NCBI RefSeq assembly: GCF_034314165.1
Contig: NZ_JAVIWK010000001.1
Span: forward strand, 6,711,001 to 6,775,000
Length of the DNA stretch: 64,000 nucleotides
Reading direction: 5' to 3'
Source of the DNA: Pseudomonas sp. Bout1
GTDB taxonomy: Bacteria > Pseudomonadota > Gammaproteobacteria > Pseudomonadales > Pseudomonadaceae
Below the pieces are notes generated by a model. It did not search any database and was not told the DNA's origin. It saw only the letters and a program-made list of their open reading frames with translations. Positions 30,450 to 39,494 of the stretch are shown here, one piece after another. The translations under genes and the position numbers were made by a program. Within the stretch, counting starts at the first letter, position 1, and every line of letters starts with the position of its first letter.

Positions 30450-30562
30450 GTGGTGAGGGAGCTTGCTGTGGCGAGGGAGCTTGCTCCCGCTGGAGTGCGT
30501 AGCGCTCCCGGCTTTTTTGGGCCTGCTATGCAGCCCAGCGGGAGCAAGCTCCCTCGCCACAG
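30450..30562. repeat. REP pair (BIME) with a partial tandem duplication
   Basis: GCGAGGGAGCTTGCTCCC (30472-30489) faces its complement near 30541-30558. On the left the motif GAGGGAGCTTGCT occurs twice in tandem, so the arm has been partly copied. It is the same family as 459-586. It lies two bases from the mscS stop. Confidence 0.85.
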
Positions 30563-30563
30563 G

Positions 30564-31127
30564 TTAAGGCAGCACGTCACTGCCGCGCCAACGGCGCACC
30601 GAGCGCTGGAAGAACAGGCTGTTGGGCACTTGCACCATAACGCTGCCCGTGCCGGCCTCTTCCACTTCGATCAGCGTGGTGTAGAGCAGGTTGATCGCCA
30701 CCACCCGGCCTTTGACCCCGGGTTTGTCGACGGTGTCCACCAGCTCGACCACATCGCCAAGGCGGAACGGCCCCACGGTGAAGATCAGGATCGCGCACAG
30801 CAAGTTCGACAACACCGACCACATGGCAAAAAACGCCACCGCCGCCACCGCCACAAAGCCCGACAGCGCCGTCCACAGCACCGTGGCGGACACGCCCAGG
30901 CGCTCCAGCACGAATATCAGCGCACTGCCCATGATCAGCCAGCGCAGGCCGCCGCGCAGCGGCATCAGCAACTGCGGCGGGAACGGGTAACGTTCCCCCA
31001 GGCGGTTCAGGCATTTGGCGACGAAACGCTGGGCGAAGTAGCCGGCCAGCAGGATCAGCAGAATTTGTACGGCGACCCAGATCGGCGCGATCCATTGCGC
31101 TGGCAGCGGCAGTTGCAACGCTTCCAT
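30564..31127 (-). CDS. Small mechanosensitive channel (MscS family)
   Basis: The 187-residue protein has three to four membrane helices, a pore-lining helix rich in Ala/Gly (SGFVAVAAVAFFAMWSVLSN) and a beta domain with FRLGDVVELV, the MscS signature. It is shorter than E. coli MscS (286) and lacks most of the C-terminal alpha-beta vestibule. It opens under membrane tension to release solutes. Its start overlaps the abcF stop (ATGA). Confidence 0.88.
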   Translation of the reverse strand: MEALQLPLPAQWIAPIWVAVQILLILLAGYFAQRFVAKCLNRLGERYPFPPQLLMPLRGGLRWLIMGSALIFVLERLGVSATVLWTALSGFVAVAAVAFFAMWSVLSNLLCAILIFTVGPFRLGDVVELVDTVDKPGVKGRVVAINLLYTTLIEVEEAGTGSVMVQVPNSLFFQRSVRRWRGSDVLP

Positions 31128-33037
31128 CAGGACAGCGCCTCCAGCTCCGCTTGCAAGGATTCCAGCAGTTCGAGGGCTTCCATCCAGGTCTCCTCCAACT
31201 GGGCTTCACGCACCTTGAGCTTGGCCTGTTCGGCCAACAGGTCGCGCAATTCATCCTTGCGGGCCGGCTCGTACACGGCGCTGTCGCCAAGGCTGGTTTC
31301 GATCTTCGCCAGCTTCTCGTGGATCTTGCCCAGTTCGGCTTCCAGCTTGTCGGCTTCACGCTTGTGCGGGGCCAGTTGCTGACGCAATGCCGCCGCGGCC
31401 TGGCGCTGGGCCTTCTTGTCGGTCTTGTCCGGGTTGACCGGCGTGTTGCTGACCGGCGCGTTGCGCAGGCGGTAGTCAGACAGCCAACGGGCGTAGTCTT
31501 CCAGGTCGCCGTCGAACTCCTCGACCTTGCCGTCAGCCACCAGCAGGAAGTTATCGGTGGTGCTCTTGAGCAAGTGGCGATCGTGAGACACCACCAACAC
31601 CGCACCGCTGAATTCCTGCAGGGCCATGGTCAGCGCCAGGCGCATTTCCAGGTCGAGGTGGTTGGTCGGTTCGTCGAGCAGCAACAGGTTGGGCCGGTCC
31701 CAGGCGATCAACGCCAGGGCCAGGCGGGCCTTTTCGCCACCGGAGAAATTCAGCACCGGCTCGTCGATGCGCGCACCACGGAAGTCGAAACCACCGAGGA
31801 AGTCGCGCAGGGTCTGCTCGCGTTCGGTCGGTGCCAGGCGTTGCAGGTGCAGCAACGGGCTGGCCTTGGCGTCGAGGGAGTCCAACTGGTGCTGGGCGAA
31901 GTAGCCCACCACCAGGTTCTCACCGCGCACCAGGCGACCGGCCAGGGGCTGCAGTTCGCCCGAAAGGTTCTTGATCAGTGTCGACTTGCCCGCGCCGTTG
32001 GGGCCAAGCAAGCCGATCCGCGCGCCGGGGGTGAGCTGCAACTTGACCTTCTGGAGGATGGTCTTGTCGCCATAACCCAGGCGGGCATCGGACAGGTCCA
32101 GCAGCGGGCTGGAGATTTTCACCGACTCGCGAAACACAAAGTCGAACGGTGAGTCGACGTGGGCCGCCGACAGTTCTTCCATGCGCTCCAGGGCCTTGAT
32201 CCGGCTTTGGGCCTGACGGGCCTTGGTGGCCTGGGCCTTGAACCGGGCGATGTAGCTTTCCATGTGCGCGCGTTGCGCCTGTTGCTTCTCGTAGGCCTGC
32301 TGTTGCTGGGCCAGGCGTTCGGCACGGGCGCGCTCGAAGGCGCTGTAGCCACCGCGGTACAGGGTGATTTTCTTCTGGTCGACGTGGGCAATGTTGTCCA
32401 CTACGGCATCGAGGAAATCCCGGTCGTGGGAAATCAGCAGCAGGGTGCCCGGGTAGGCCTTCAGGAAGTCTTCCAGCCACAGGATCGCATCGAGGTCCAA
32501 GTGGTTGGTCGGTTCATCGAGCAGCAACAGGTCAGAGGGGCACATCAGCGCCTGCGCCAGGTTAAGGCGCATGCGCCAGCCGCCGGAGAAGTCGGCAACC
32601 GGGCGATCCATCTGTTCGTTGGTAAAGCCAAGGCCGGCGAGCATCTTGCGGGCGCGGGCATCGGCGGTGTAGCCGTCGGCGCTGTCCAGTTCCGAGTGCA
32701 GGCGGGCCTGTGCGGCACCGTCCTGGGCGTTCTCGGCCTCGGCGAGGTCGTGTTGCACCTGGCGCAGGCGCAGGTCGCCATCGAGCACGTAGTCGATCGC
32801 AATGCGGTCGAGGGTGTCGATCTCCTGGCGCATATGGGCGATGCGCCAGTCGGCCGGCAGCAGGCAATCCCCGGAGTCAGGCGTCAGCTCACCCAGCAAC
32901 AGGGCAAACAACGTGGATTTGCCGGCGCCGTTGGCACCGATCAGGCCGGCTTTGTGACCGGCGTGCAGGGTCAGCTCGGCGTCTTCAAGAAGACGTTGCG
33001 GGCCACGCTGTAATGTTAGGCTTTGAAGTCGGATCAT
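31127..33037 (-). CDS. ABC-F ATPase, YheS type (ribosome-associated)
   Basis: The 636-residue protein has two ABC cassettes without membrane parts: GANGAGKST and FSGGWRMR in the first, GPNGAGKST and FSGGEKAR in the second. A linker and a charged C-terminal coiled coil (LRQQLAPHKREADKLEAELGK) follow. Length and layout fit E. coli YheS (637). ABC-F proteins bind the ribosomal E site and relieve stalled translation. The start MIRLQSLTLQRG at 33037 is the family start; an upstream extension of 72 low-complexity residues is spurious. Confidence 0.94.
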   Translation of the reverse strand: MIRLQSLTLQRGPQRLLEDAELTLHAGHKAGLIGANGAGKSTLFALLLGELTPDSGDCLLPADWRIAHMRQEIDTLDRIAIDYVLDGDLRLRQVQHDLAEAENAQDGAAQARLHSELDSADGYTADARARKMLAGLGFTNEQMDRPVADFSGGWRMRLNLAQALMCPSDLLLLDEPTNHLDLDAILWLEDFLKAYPGTLLLISHDRDFLDAVVDNIAHVDQKKITLYRGGYSAFERARAERLAQQQQAYEKQQAQRAHMESYIARFKAQATKARQAQSRIKALERMEELSAAHVDSPFDFVFRESVKISSPLLDLSDARLGYGDKTILQKVKLQLTPGARIGLLGPNGAGKSTLIKNLSGELQPLAGRLVRGENLVVGYFAQHQLDSLDAKASPLLHLQRLAPTEREQTLRDFLGGFDFRGARIDEPVLNFSGGEKARLALALIAWDRPNLLLLDEPTNHLDLEMRLALTMALQEFSGAVLVVSHDRHLLKSTTDNFLLVADGKVEEFDGDLEDYARWLSDYRLRNAPVSNTPVNPDKTDKKAQRQAAAALRQQLAPHKREADKLEAELGKIHEKLAKIETSLGDSAVYEPARKDELRDLLAEQAKLKVREAQLEETWMEALELLESLQAELEALS

Positions 33038-33087
33038 AATGGCGGCGGAGTCTACCAGCTTCGTTGCCCGCTGGCTTGGGTGTGAAT

Positions 33088-33549
33088 ATGTGCGCTGACC
33101 TGTGGAGCTTTGCCCTCTCGACCTACGCCCGCCCAGGCGCCGAGGACGCGTGCCTGCGCTTGCAGGCGCAAGGGGCTGATGTGTGCCTGTTGTTGTGCGG
33201 GCTGTGGCTGGAGCAGCGCGGTGTGGCGCCGCAGCCGTCGCGTGTGCAGGCACTGCAAGACGCCTGCGGCCCGTGGCAGGCCGACGTGGTTGAACCGCTG
33301 CGCAAAATCCGCATGCAATGGCGGGCTACGGCGCAACACGATGCTGAACTGGGAGCGTTACGGGAAAGGGTCAAGGCGCTGGAGCTGGAAGCCGAACGGC
33401 TGTTGTTATCGCGCCTGGAAGACGTGGCGCAGGGTTGGCCGATGGCCGAGGTGAACAATCAAGCATGGCTTGAAGGACTGGCGACCGGAGCCGCCAACCT
33501 TGACCACGACGCGCTGCATCAACTGCGCGCCGCAGTCACCGGCACTTAG
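33088..33549 (+). CDS. TIGR02444 family protein
   Basis: The 153-residue protein has the family opening DLWSFALSTYARPGAEDACLRL and the motif GADVCLLLCGLWLE, followed by a helical C-terminal half. Its function is unknown. It is divergent from the abcF gene and its stop overlaps the end of algP on the other strand. Confidence 0.82.
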   Translation: MCADLWSFALSTYARPGAEDACLRLQAQGADVCLLLCGLWLEQRGVAPQPSRVQALQDACGPWQADVVEPLRKIRMQWRATAQHDAELGALRERVKALELEAERLLLSRLEDVAQGWPMAEVNNQAWLEGLATGAANLDHDALHQLRAAVTGT

Positions 33550-34775
33550 GAAGCGCTGGTTGGGGTGACGCTTGGTGCTGCCGGTGCAGCCGTGCTGCTG
33601 GCCGGTGCGGTTGGCGCTGCGGTGCTGGCAGCCGGTGCGGCTGGGGTCGCAGGCTTTGCAGCTGAAGTAGCTGGCTTGGCCGGTGCAGGCTTGGCGGCTG
33701 GTTTGGTAGCGGCCGGTTTTGCGGCAGCAGGTTTAGCGGCTGGCTTGGCAACTGGTTTCGCAGCAGCTGGTTTAGCGGCTGGCTTGGCAGCTGGTTTTGC
33801 AGCAGCTGGTTTTGCAGCAGCTGGCTTGGCAGCTGGTTTTGCAGCAGCAGTTTTAGCGGCTGGCTTGGCAGCTGGTTTTGCAGCAGCAGTTTTAGTAGCT
33901 GGCTTGACGGCTGGTTTTGCAGCAGCTGGTTTAGCGGCTGGCTTGGCAGCTGGTTTTGCAGCAGCAGTTTTAGCGGCTGGCTTGGCGGCCGGTTTTGCAG
34001 CAGCAGTTTTAGCGGCTGGCTTGGCGACCGGTTTTGCAGCAGTAGTTTTAGCAGCTGGCTTGGCGACCGGTTTTGCAGCAGCAGTTTTAGCAGCTGGCTT
34101 GGCGGCCGGTTTTGCAGCAGCAGTTTTAGCAGCTGGCTTGGCGGCTGGTTTTGCAGCAGCAGTTTTAGCGGCTGGCTTGGCAGCTGGTTTTGCAGCAGCG
34201 GTTTTAGCCGCTGGTTTGGCAGCGCTGGCAGCTACTTTTTTTGCAGCAGGTTTGGCAGCCGGTTTAGCCGGTGCTTTTGCCGCAGGCTTGGCCGCAGCTT
34301 TTGCAGGTGCCTTGGCAGCGACTGCTTTGCTGGCTGGCTTTTTCGCCGCGCTGGCTGCAACGGCTTTAGCCGGTGCACGGGTGCTCAGTGCTTTGCCTAC
34401 AGCTTCCTTCACACGGCCAATGCCCTGAGCCAGTTTCAGGCTCTCGGAAGCATCACGCTTGAGTTGGGAAATATAGGTGCGGGTTTCGGATTGACGATCC
34501 TTGAGGGCATCGAGCAAGTCCTCAAGTTCTTTAACGGCGTCCTTGGCCTTGGCTTGTGCCTTGGCTTTGCCAGCGGTCGCTGCGCCTTGCAGTTTGGTAC
34601 GGGACTTGTGCAGTTTTTCCTGAGCTTTGCCGCGTTGCTTTTCAAGCTTGGCGAGCAACTTCTCAGCATCAGCCAAGGCTTGTGAACAGGCGCTTTCCAA
34701 ATGTTCGAGCAGGCTGCCCGAAAGTTGTTGGAGCAAATGCAACGGGGTATTTACAGGCTTCTGTTTGGCCGACAT
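33546..34775 (-). CDS. algP: Histone-like protein AlgP (AlgR3)
   Basis: The 409-residue protein has a helical coiled-coil N-terminus (about 1-120; NTPLHLLQQLSGSLLEHLES) and a C-terminal ~280 residues almost wholly of Lys, Pro and Ala. The KPAAK repeats resemble the histone H1 tail and bind DNA. In P. aeruginosa AlgP is linked to control of alginate genes (algD). The repeat number is unstable in that species. CAGGAGG precedes the ATG. It heads the alginate/haem gene group here and converges on the TIGR02444 gene. Confidence 0.95.
   Translation of the reverse strand: MSAKQKPVNTPLHLLQQLSGSLLEHLESACSQALADAEKLLAKLEKQRGKAQEKLHKSRTKLQGAATAGKAKAQAKAKDAVKELEDLLDALKDRQSETRTYISQLKRDASESLKLAQGIGRVKEAVGKALSTRAPAKAVAASAAKKPASKAVAAKAPAKAAAKPAAKAPAKPAAKPAAKKVAASAAKPAAKTAAAKPAAKPAAKTAAAKPAAKPAAKTAAAKPAAKPAAKTAAAKPVAKPAAKTTAAKPVAKPAAKTAAAKPAAKPAAKTAAAKPAAKPAAKPAAAKPAVKPATKTAAAKPAAKPAAKTAAAKPAAKPAAAKPAAAKPAAKPAAKPAAAKPVAKPAAKPAAAKPAATKPAAKPAPAKPATSAAKPATPAAPAASTAAPTAPASSTAAPAAPSVTPTSAS
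33690..34250. repeat. Tandem repeat coding KPAAKPAAKTAAA units in algP
   Basis: A 39-base unit (13 residues, KPAAKPAAKTAAA) recurs many times with small changes (PVAK, PAVK, KTTAA). Near-identical units invite slippage and recombination, so copy number may vary between isolates. Limits are approximate. Confidence 0.85.
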
Positions 34776-34967
34776 GGTTTACCTCCTGGCTGACGTGGGT
34801 GCGGCTCATACTAGCCCTCTGCTCTTACCGCCGCTAGGGCATGTTGACAGTATCGATTGGCTTGCGTTGCACCACACGAAAATTCTTATCGATATAACGA
34901 AAAACCTCGCCACTTTTTAAGCATTCACACTGGCATAATCCATCGCACTTTCGGCTGGAGAACGCCC

Positions 34968-35633
34968 ATGTCGCGTTACGTTTTTTTAGTGTTGAGCGTG
35001 GTGCTGTCAGTGGCCAATGCGAGCGAGAAGTCCCCCTCCAAAGATGACCACGACCTGGCCTACAGCCTGGGCGCGAGCCTGGGTGAACGCCTGCGCCAGG
35101 AGATGCCTGCCCTGCAGATCGAGGCACTGATCGACGGCCTCAAACAGGCCTACCAAGGCAAGCCACTGGCCCTGGACGACACGCGCATCGAACAGGTCCT
35201 TGCCCAGCACGAGGCGCAGAACGCACCAGACAATCGAGCACCACAAAGTGAAAAGGCGCTCGCGGCCGAGCAACAATTTTTAGCCACCGAGAAATCCAAA
35301 AGTGGGGTGCGCGAATTGGCAGACGGAATCTTGTTGACCGAGCTGGCCCCCGGTAGCGGGAAAAAGCCTGCGGCCGATGATCGCGTACAAGTGAATTACG
35401 TTGGGCAGCTACCCGACGGGACGGTCTTCGACAAGAGCACACAGCCCCAGTGGTTTCGCCTGGACAGCGTGATCAGTGGCTGGCGAAGCGCGTTGCAACA
35501 GATGCCGGTAGGCGCAAAATGGCGACTGGTGATTCCATCCAACCAAGCCTATGGCGCTGATGGCGCCGGCGAGTTGATCCCGCCTTACACGCCACTGGTA
35601 TTTGAGATCGAATTGCTCGGCGCGGGCGCCTGA
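34968..35633 (+). CDS. FKBP-type peptidyl-prolyl isomerase, secreted
   Basis: The 221-residue protein has a signal peptide (MSRYVFLVLSVVLSVANA), an N-terminal dimerisation part (DLAYSLGASLGERLRQ) as in FkpA/MIP, and a C-terminal FKBP domain (VNYVGQLPDGTVFDKS; WRLVIPSNQAYG; LVFEIELL). It folds proteins in the periplasm. GGAG lies seven bases before the ATG. The same gene sits beside algP in P. aeruginosa, from memory (PA5254). Confidence 0.9.
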   Translation: MSRYVFLVLSVVLSVANASEKSPSKDDHDLAYSLGASLGERLRQEMPALQIEALIDGLKQAYQGKPLALDDTRIEQVLAQHEAQNAPDNRAPQSEKALAAEQQFLATEKSKSGVRELADGILLTELAPGSGKKPAADDRVQVNYVGQLPDGTVFDKSTQPQWFRLDSVISGWRSALQQMPVGAKWRLVIPSNQAYGADGAGELIPPYTPLVFEIELLGAGA

Positions 35634-35642
35634 ACCCAAACG

Positions 35643-35671
35643 AAAAACGGTGCGCAATGCGCACCGTTTTT
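35643..35671. terminator. Bidirectional terminator between FKBP gene and algQ
   Basis: The stem ACGGTGCGC-AAT-GCGCACCGT (35647-35667) has A5 before it and T5 after it, between convergent genes. Confidence 0.9.
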
Positions 35672-35686
35672 GTATGTTGCGGCGAG

Positions 35687-36145
35687 TCAGGCTTTAGCCG
35701 TCAACTCTTCCTTGTGGGCATTGTGCAGCACTTCGATCAGGCAGTCTTCCAGCTCGAACCGCTCATGCAGCAAGCCACCCAACTCTTTGAATTTTTCTGC
35801 AACACACTTGCCGGCATCACACAGGTCGTTGAAGGCCAGCAGCTTCTCGGTGATGACGTCGATGCGTGGGTAAATCGTCTCGGCCAAGTCCAGGCCACGC
35901 TGATCGTCGAAGGCCTCGGCCTCCTTGGTCAACTGCTCGTAGACACCAAAGTGCCCCGCCGAAACGTAATCAACCAATACGCCACAGAACTCCTGCAACG
36001 GCTTGCGGTTCTCCCCTAATGCTTCGGGCTTTGCACCGAGAGCATCAAAGGCCCGAACCAGTTCGTGACGCGCCTTCAACCAACCATCGATCAGTTTATG
36101 CACCCCACCCCAGCGTTCCTGAGCATTCTGACAACTTTCCAGCAT
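35687..36145 (-). CDS. algQ: Anti-sigma-70 factor Rsd/AlgQ
   Basis: The 152 residues form the helical Rsd/AlgQ family: [20 protein letters not shown] at the start, [12 protein letters not shown] and [17 protein letters not shown]. It binds domain 4 of sigma-70 and frees core polymerase for other sigma factors. In P. aeruginosa AlgQ (AlgR2) affects alginate and stationary-phase genes. It stands alone between the terminator and dsbB. Confidence 0.95.
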   Translation of the reverse strand: MLESCQNAQERWGGVHKLIDGWLKARHELVRAFDALGAKPEALGENRKPLQEFCGVLVDYVSAGHFGVYEQLTKEAEAFDDQRGLDLAETIYPRIDVITEKLLAFNDLCDAGKCVAEKFKELGGLLHERFELEDCLIEVLHNAHKEELTAKA

Positions 36146-36251
36146 GATGATCTCTCTTCCCTATAGGGGTGCCGCCTGCTGCCCGCGCAACACTTCAAGG
36201 TTAAAGCGGCAACCGGGCAAAGGTGCATCGAACAGTCTGTTTCAATAACGC

Positions 36252-36275
36252 GTGCGGGCCAGATTATGCCCGCAC
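36252..36275. terminator. Hairpin downstream of dsbB, weak terminator candidate
   Basis: GTGCGGGC (36252-36259) pairs with GCCCGCAC (36268-36275) over an 8-base loop, past the dsbB stop on the minus strand. There is no U run after it. Confidence 0.35.
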
Positions 36276-36351
36276 GACTATGGCATCAAGTTACGCAGGA
36301 GAGAAAGTTCATACAAGTGTTTAATCCCTTCCTACAACCTGCGGGCACCTG

Positions 36352-36873
36352 TCAGTGCCGTGCAAGGCCAAAACGCTGGCTTAACAGCAACCTCGAGAAC
36401 TGCGCTATGCCAAGGATCAGCATGGCCACGAAGAACAGCAGGCTCCACTCGGGAATACTCAAGTCGAACAGCGTCCAGTTGATTTCGACGCAGTCGACGG
36501 AGCCCTTGAAGATCAGCGCCAACGCCTCCCGCAACGACAGGCTCTCGATCATGGGCTGAAGGCCGGGCCAACAAGCGGGCAACTGTTCCGGCGGCGTATT
36601 TTGCAGCAGCACCTGACGTATTGCCGTAGTGGCGCCGAGCACCGCACAGGCCATGCTCGCCAGCCAATACAAGTAGATCCCGGACCGCCTGGGCCCATGA
36701 ATCGCCGCCACCAGATTGATCAGGGTGAAGGCAGCCACAAGAATTCGTTGCACCTGGCACAGGAAGCAAGGACGCAAAACTGCGGCGTATTCCAGGTAAA
36801 AGGACGCGCCCAGCGTCAGCGCACCGGCCAAAAACGCCAGGAGGAACAGGGAGCGTGAGGGGGCCAAAGACAT
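36352..36873 (-). CDS. dsbH: Disulfide bond formation protein DsbB family (DsbH)
   Basis: The 173-residue membrane protein has four helices. The two redox Cys pairs are RPCFLCQ (about residues 35-38) and the periplasmic loop PACWPG with DCVEI (about 100-130). It re-oxidises DsbA and passes electrons to quinone. P. aeruginosa has dsbH at this place between algQ and hemY, from memory; a second dsbB is normally elsewhere. About 240 bases without a gene separate it from hemY. Confidence 0.9.
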   Translation of the reverse strand: MSLAPSRSLFLLAFLAGALTLGASFYLEYAAVLRPCFLCQVQRILVAAFTLINLVAAIHGPRRSGIYLYWLASMACAVLGATTAIRQVLLQNTPPEQLPACWPGLQPMIESLSLREALALIFKGSVDCVEINWTLFDLSIPEWSLLFFVAMLILGIAQFSRLLLSQRFGLARH

Positions 36874-37110
36874 TGTTTATCCGCAACGCAAGAGATAGGT
36901 AGTTACGGTAGAGGAAAGGCCTTACCCCTTTCAATACGCGCCGGAGCAGACGATTCCGCGAGAACGTAGGGATATCCCATCAGAAGATGAGCGATTAAAC
37001 GCGCGTCTGCGTAGGAGTTTACTACAAGCCGTATTAACTACAGCTATCGGGCGACGTTGGAGGGTTGGCCGGCAGACATTTCTCAGCCAACCCCGGTGCT
37101 GCATCCTACG

Positions 37111-38352
37111 TCAAACCCGGGCCGGTACCGGCAGCGGTGAGGCCAACAATCGCTTGTCGAGCAGGCCCAGGCCTTCCTGGAACAACTGGTTGCTGCGCTC
37201 GGTGTCGCCCAGCTGCGCGAGCAGGCGCGCCAGCTCGGCGCATGCTTCGGGGTTGCGTTGCACCTGCAAGCTGCTTTCCAGGTAGTCCCGCGCCTTGCCC
37301 CACAAGCTGTTTTGCAGGCACAGGCGGCCAAGTGTCAGCAACAGGCTGGCATCGCCCGGATGGTCCTTGAGCCAGCCTTCGGCAAACTTCAACTGCTTCG
37401 CAGGGTCGCTGCCTCGCAGCAAACCGTAGAGCCTGATCAAGTGGCTGTCGTACTCGCGCTTGAGCGCCGTGCGCAGCACCTCTTCGGCCTTGGCATCCGC
37501 GCCCAATTGACGCAGTTGCTCGGCGTAAGCCAGTACCAATTGCGGCTCCTGGCGCTGCGCCGAGGTCAATTGTTGCCACGCCCGCTCAAGGGATTGCTGG
37601 CCCGCTTCGCCTTGCTCTTCACGCTGGGCGGCCAGGGTCAGGTTCTCGCCCCAGGCGCGACGCTCCAGGTCGGCCAGCTCCGCAGGCGGCAGTACCTTGT
37701 CCTTGCGCAGTTCCGGCAGCAGCCGGATCACCGAAGACCAATCACCGCGTTGCTGATACAGGCGCTGTAGTTGGCGCAGCACCTGGACGTTATGGGGATG
37801 GCGCTCATGCATGGCTTGCAACGTAACCAGGGCACCGTCCGTGTCGCCACGGTCCATCTGCAACTGCGCATGACTCAAGGCCACCGCCAGCTCGGCCTGG
37901 GGCTGACGCTCAAGCGCGCGCTCCAGCAGGCTGTCCGCCTCCTCGTAACGCCCCTGCTCATTGGCCGCGCGGGCCGCGCCGAGGTAGTACAGCAATGGTT
38001 GGCGCTCTGCTTCGGCAGCCCGGTGCAGATGACGCTCGGCACTGGCCCAGCGCCCTTCGGCGAGGTCCATCTGACCTTGCTCGATGGCGACCTGAACCCG
38101 CCGGCTGCGATTGCGCCGCGACCACGGGTTGACCACCCCACCCGAGGTCAGCACCAGGCCCAAGAGCGCCCTGACCAGGTAGATCACCAGGCCAATGGCA
38201 AACAACGCCACCAGCGTCGACCACAGCCCGGACTCGTAATGCAGCACATGGGGATAGGTAATCAGTACGTAACCGGTGTGTTTCGAAATGCCCACAGCCA
38301 GTGCCAAGGCGATCGCAATCGCCAGCACCAGGATCACATAGAAACGCTTCAT
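37111..38352 (-). CDS. hemY: HemY, inner-membrane TPR protein of the haem gene cluster
   Basis: The 413-residue protein has two membrane helices at the N-terminus (FYVILVLAIAIALALAVG and STLVALFAIGLVIYLVRAL) and a TPR domain after it (for example GRWASAERHLHRAAEAERQP, GRYEEADSLLERALERQP). It is unrelated to the Bacillus protoporphyrinogen oxidase of the same name. Its role in haem synthesis is unproven. It follows hemX by five bases in the hemC-hemD-hemX-hemY operon. Confidence 0.93.
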   Translation of the reverse strand: MKRFYVILVLAIAIALALAVGISKHTGYVLITYPHVLHYESGLWSTLVALFAIGLVIYLVRALLGLVLTSGGVVNPWSRRNRSRRVQVAIEQGQMDLAEGRWASAERHLHRAAEAERQPLLYYLGAARAANEQGRYEEADSLLERALERQPQAELAVALSHAQLQMDRGDTDGALVTLQAMHERHPHNVQVLRQLQRLYQQRGDWSSVIRLLPELRKDKVLPPAELADLERRAWGENLTLAAQREEQGEAGQQSLERAWQQLTSAQRQEPQLVLAYAEQLRQLGADAKAEEVLRTALKREYDSHLIRLYGLLRGSDPAKQLKFAEGWLKDHPGDASLLLTLGRLCLQNSLWGKARDYLESSLQVQRNPEACAELARLLAQLGDTERSNQLFQEGLGLLDKRLLASPLPVPARV

Positions 38353-38357
38353 CGGCT

Positions 38358-39476
38358 TTACTCCTGGGTCGCCGGTTTGCCAGCGGAAGCCTTGGCTTCC
38401 TCGGCAGACAGGTGGCGACGGTCAAGGTAAGCCTGCACGGCGGCCAGACTCGCGGCCAGGTCCGGCGTCACCACCGAGACGGCCTTGGGCTCAAGCTCGG
38501 CAATACGGGCCAGCATGTTTTTGCTTTGCGGGTTGTCTTGATTGAAGTTGTCCTGCAACACGCTGCGAGCCTCGCCCAGCGACCGGGCGTACACTGCCGG
38601 CTCACCGTTGAGCGCCGCCCATTGCGCTTGCTCCAGCGCCAGGCTCAGGGCCAGGCGCACCTGGTTCAAACCTTGCCCTGCCAGCAACGGACGAATGTTG
38701 TCATCCGGGTTGAAGTCGATACGGAAGTACCGCGAGATCTGTTCCCACCACTGACTCCAGCGGTTATCCGTATCAGTAGTCGGACGGCCCTCGCTGGCGG
38801 CTTCCGGGAGTTGGTATTCCGGGGCGATGGCTGCCAGTTGCACAACCTGATCGCGCAGTGCGGCCAGCTGCAGGTACAACCCGGTACGATCCGGTTGTTC
38901 CACACTGCGCAACGCGGCGAGGCTCTTGGCCAATTGCTCACGGGCGGCGTAGGAGCCCGGGTCACTCTGTTCGCGAAGGATTTCGTCAGCGCCCTGGACC
39001 AGCGCTTGAGCGCTGTTGATGTCCTGCAAGGCAGAAAGACGCAGGCTGGCCAGGCGGATCAGGTGTTCGGCTTCGGCCAGGCGCCAGTCCTGGCGGCTGG
39101 CACCCAGCACGGTTTCCAGGCGTTGGCTCAAGCGCTGTTGGTCGCCCTGCAATTGCGCCACCAGACGACGGCGCTCTTCCAGCTCCTCAGCGCCCGGCAG
39201 TTGCCCCAGGCGTGCCGACAGCTGCTGCTGGCTCTGCTTGAGGCTCTGGGATTGGTCGTCCAGGGTTTGCACCTGGCCCAGCTGTTGCTGGCTGCTCGCC
39301 TGCAGTGCGCGGACCTGCCAGATCCCCCAGCCACCGGCGGCAACGCCGGCGGCGCCGAGCAACAAGGCGACGATGGCCAGGCCGTTGCCACGGCGCGGGG
39401 CGGTGGTAACCGGTGTCTCAACAGGCGCATCAAGCGCGGGTTGAGCTTCATCTTTAGGCAAGGCTGTTTCGCTCAC
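38358..39476 (-). CDS. hemX: HemX family protein
   Basis: The 372-residue protein has a cytosolic, Pro/Ala-rich start, one membrane helix (GLAIVALLLGAAGVAAGGWG, about residues 33-52) and a large periplasmic coiled-coil region (QLGQVQTLDDQSQSLKQSQ). It is often annotated as uroporphyrinogen-III C-methyltransferase because some homologues are fused to that enzyme, but no methyltransferase motif is seen here. A GTG start has AAGGA eight bases upstream. The real role is unknown. Confidence 0.9.
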   Translation of the reverse strand: MSETALPKDEAQPALDAPVETPVTTAPRRGNGLAIVALLLGAAGVAAGGWGIWQVRALQASSQQQLGQVQTLDDQSQSLKQSQQQLSARLGQLPGAEELEERRRLVAQLQGDQQRLSQRLETVLGASRQDWRLAEAEHLIRLASLRLSALQDINSAQALVQGADEILREQSDPGSYAAREQLAKSLAALRSVEQPDRTGLYLQLAALRDQVVQLAAIAPEYQLPEAASEGRPTTDTDNRWSQWWEQISRYFRIDFNPDDNIRPLLAGQGLNQVRLALSLALEQAQWAALNGEPAVYARSLGEARSVLQDNFNQDNPQSKNMLARIAELEPKAVSVVTPDLAASLAAVQAYLDRRHLSAEEAKASAGKPATQE

Positions 39477-39494
39477 GTATCCATCCTTTGCGTA

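Noticed and set aside
33565..34428. Long plus-strand frame rich in Ala/Gly across algP
   Set aside because: It is the complement of the low-complexity KPAAK repeat; the minus-strand gene has the ribosome site and family N-terminus.
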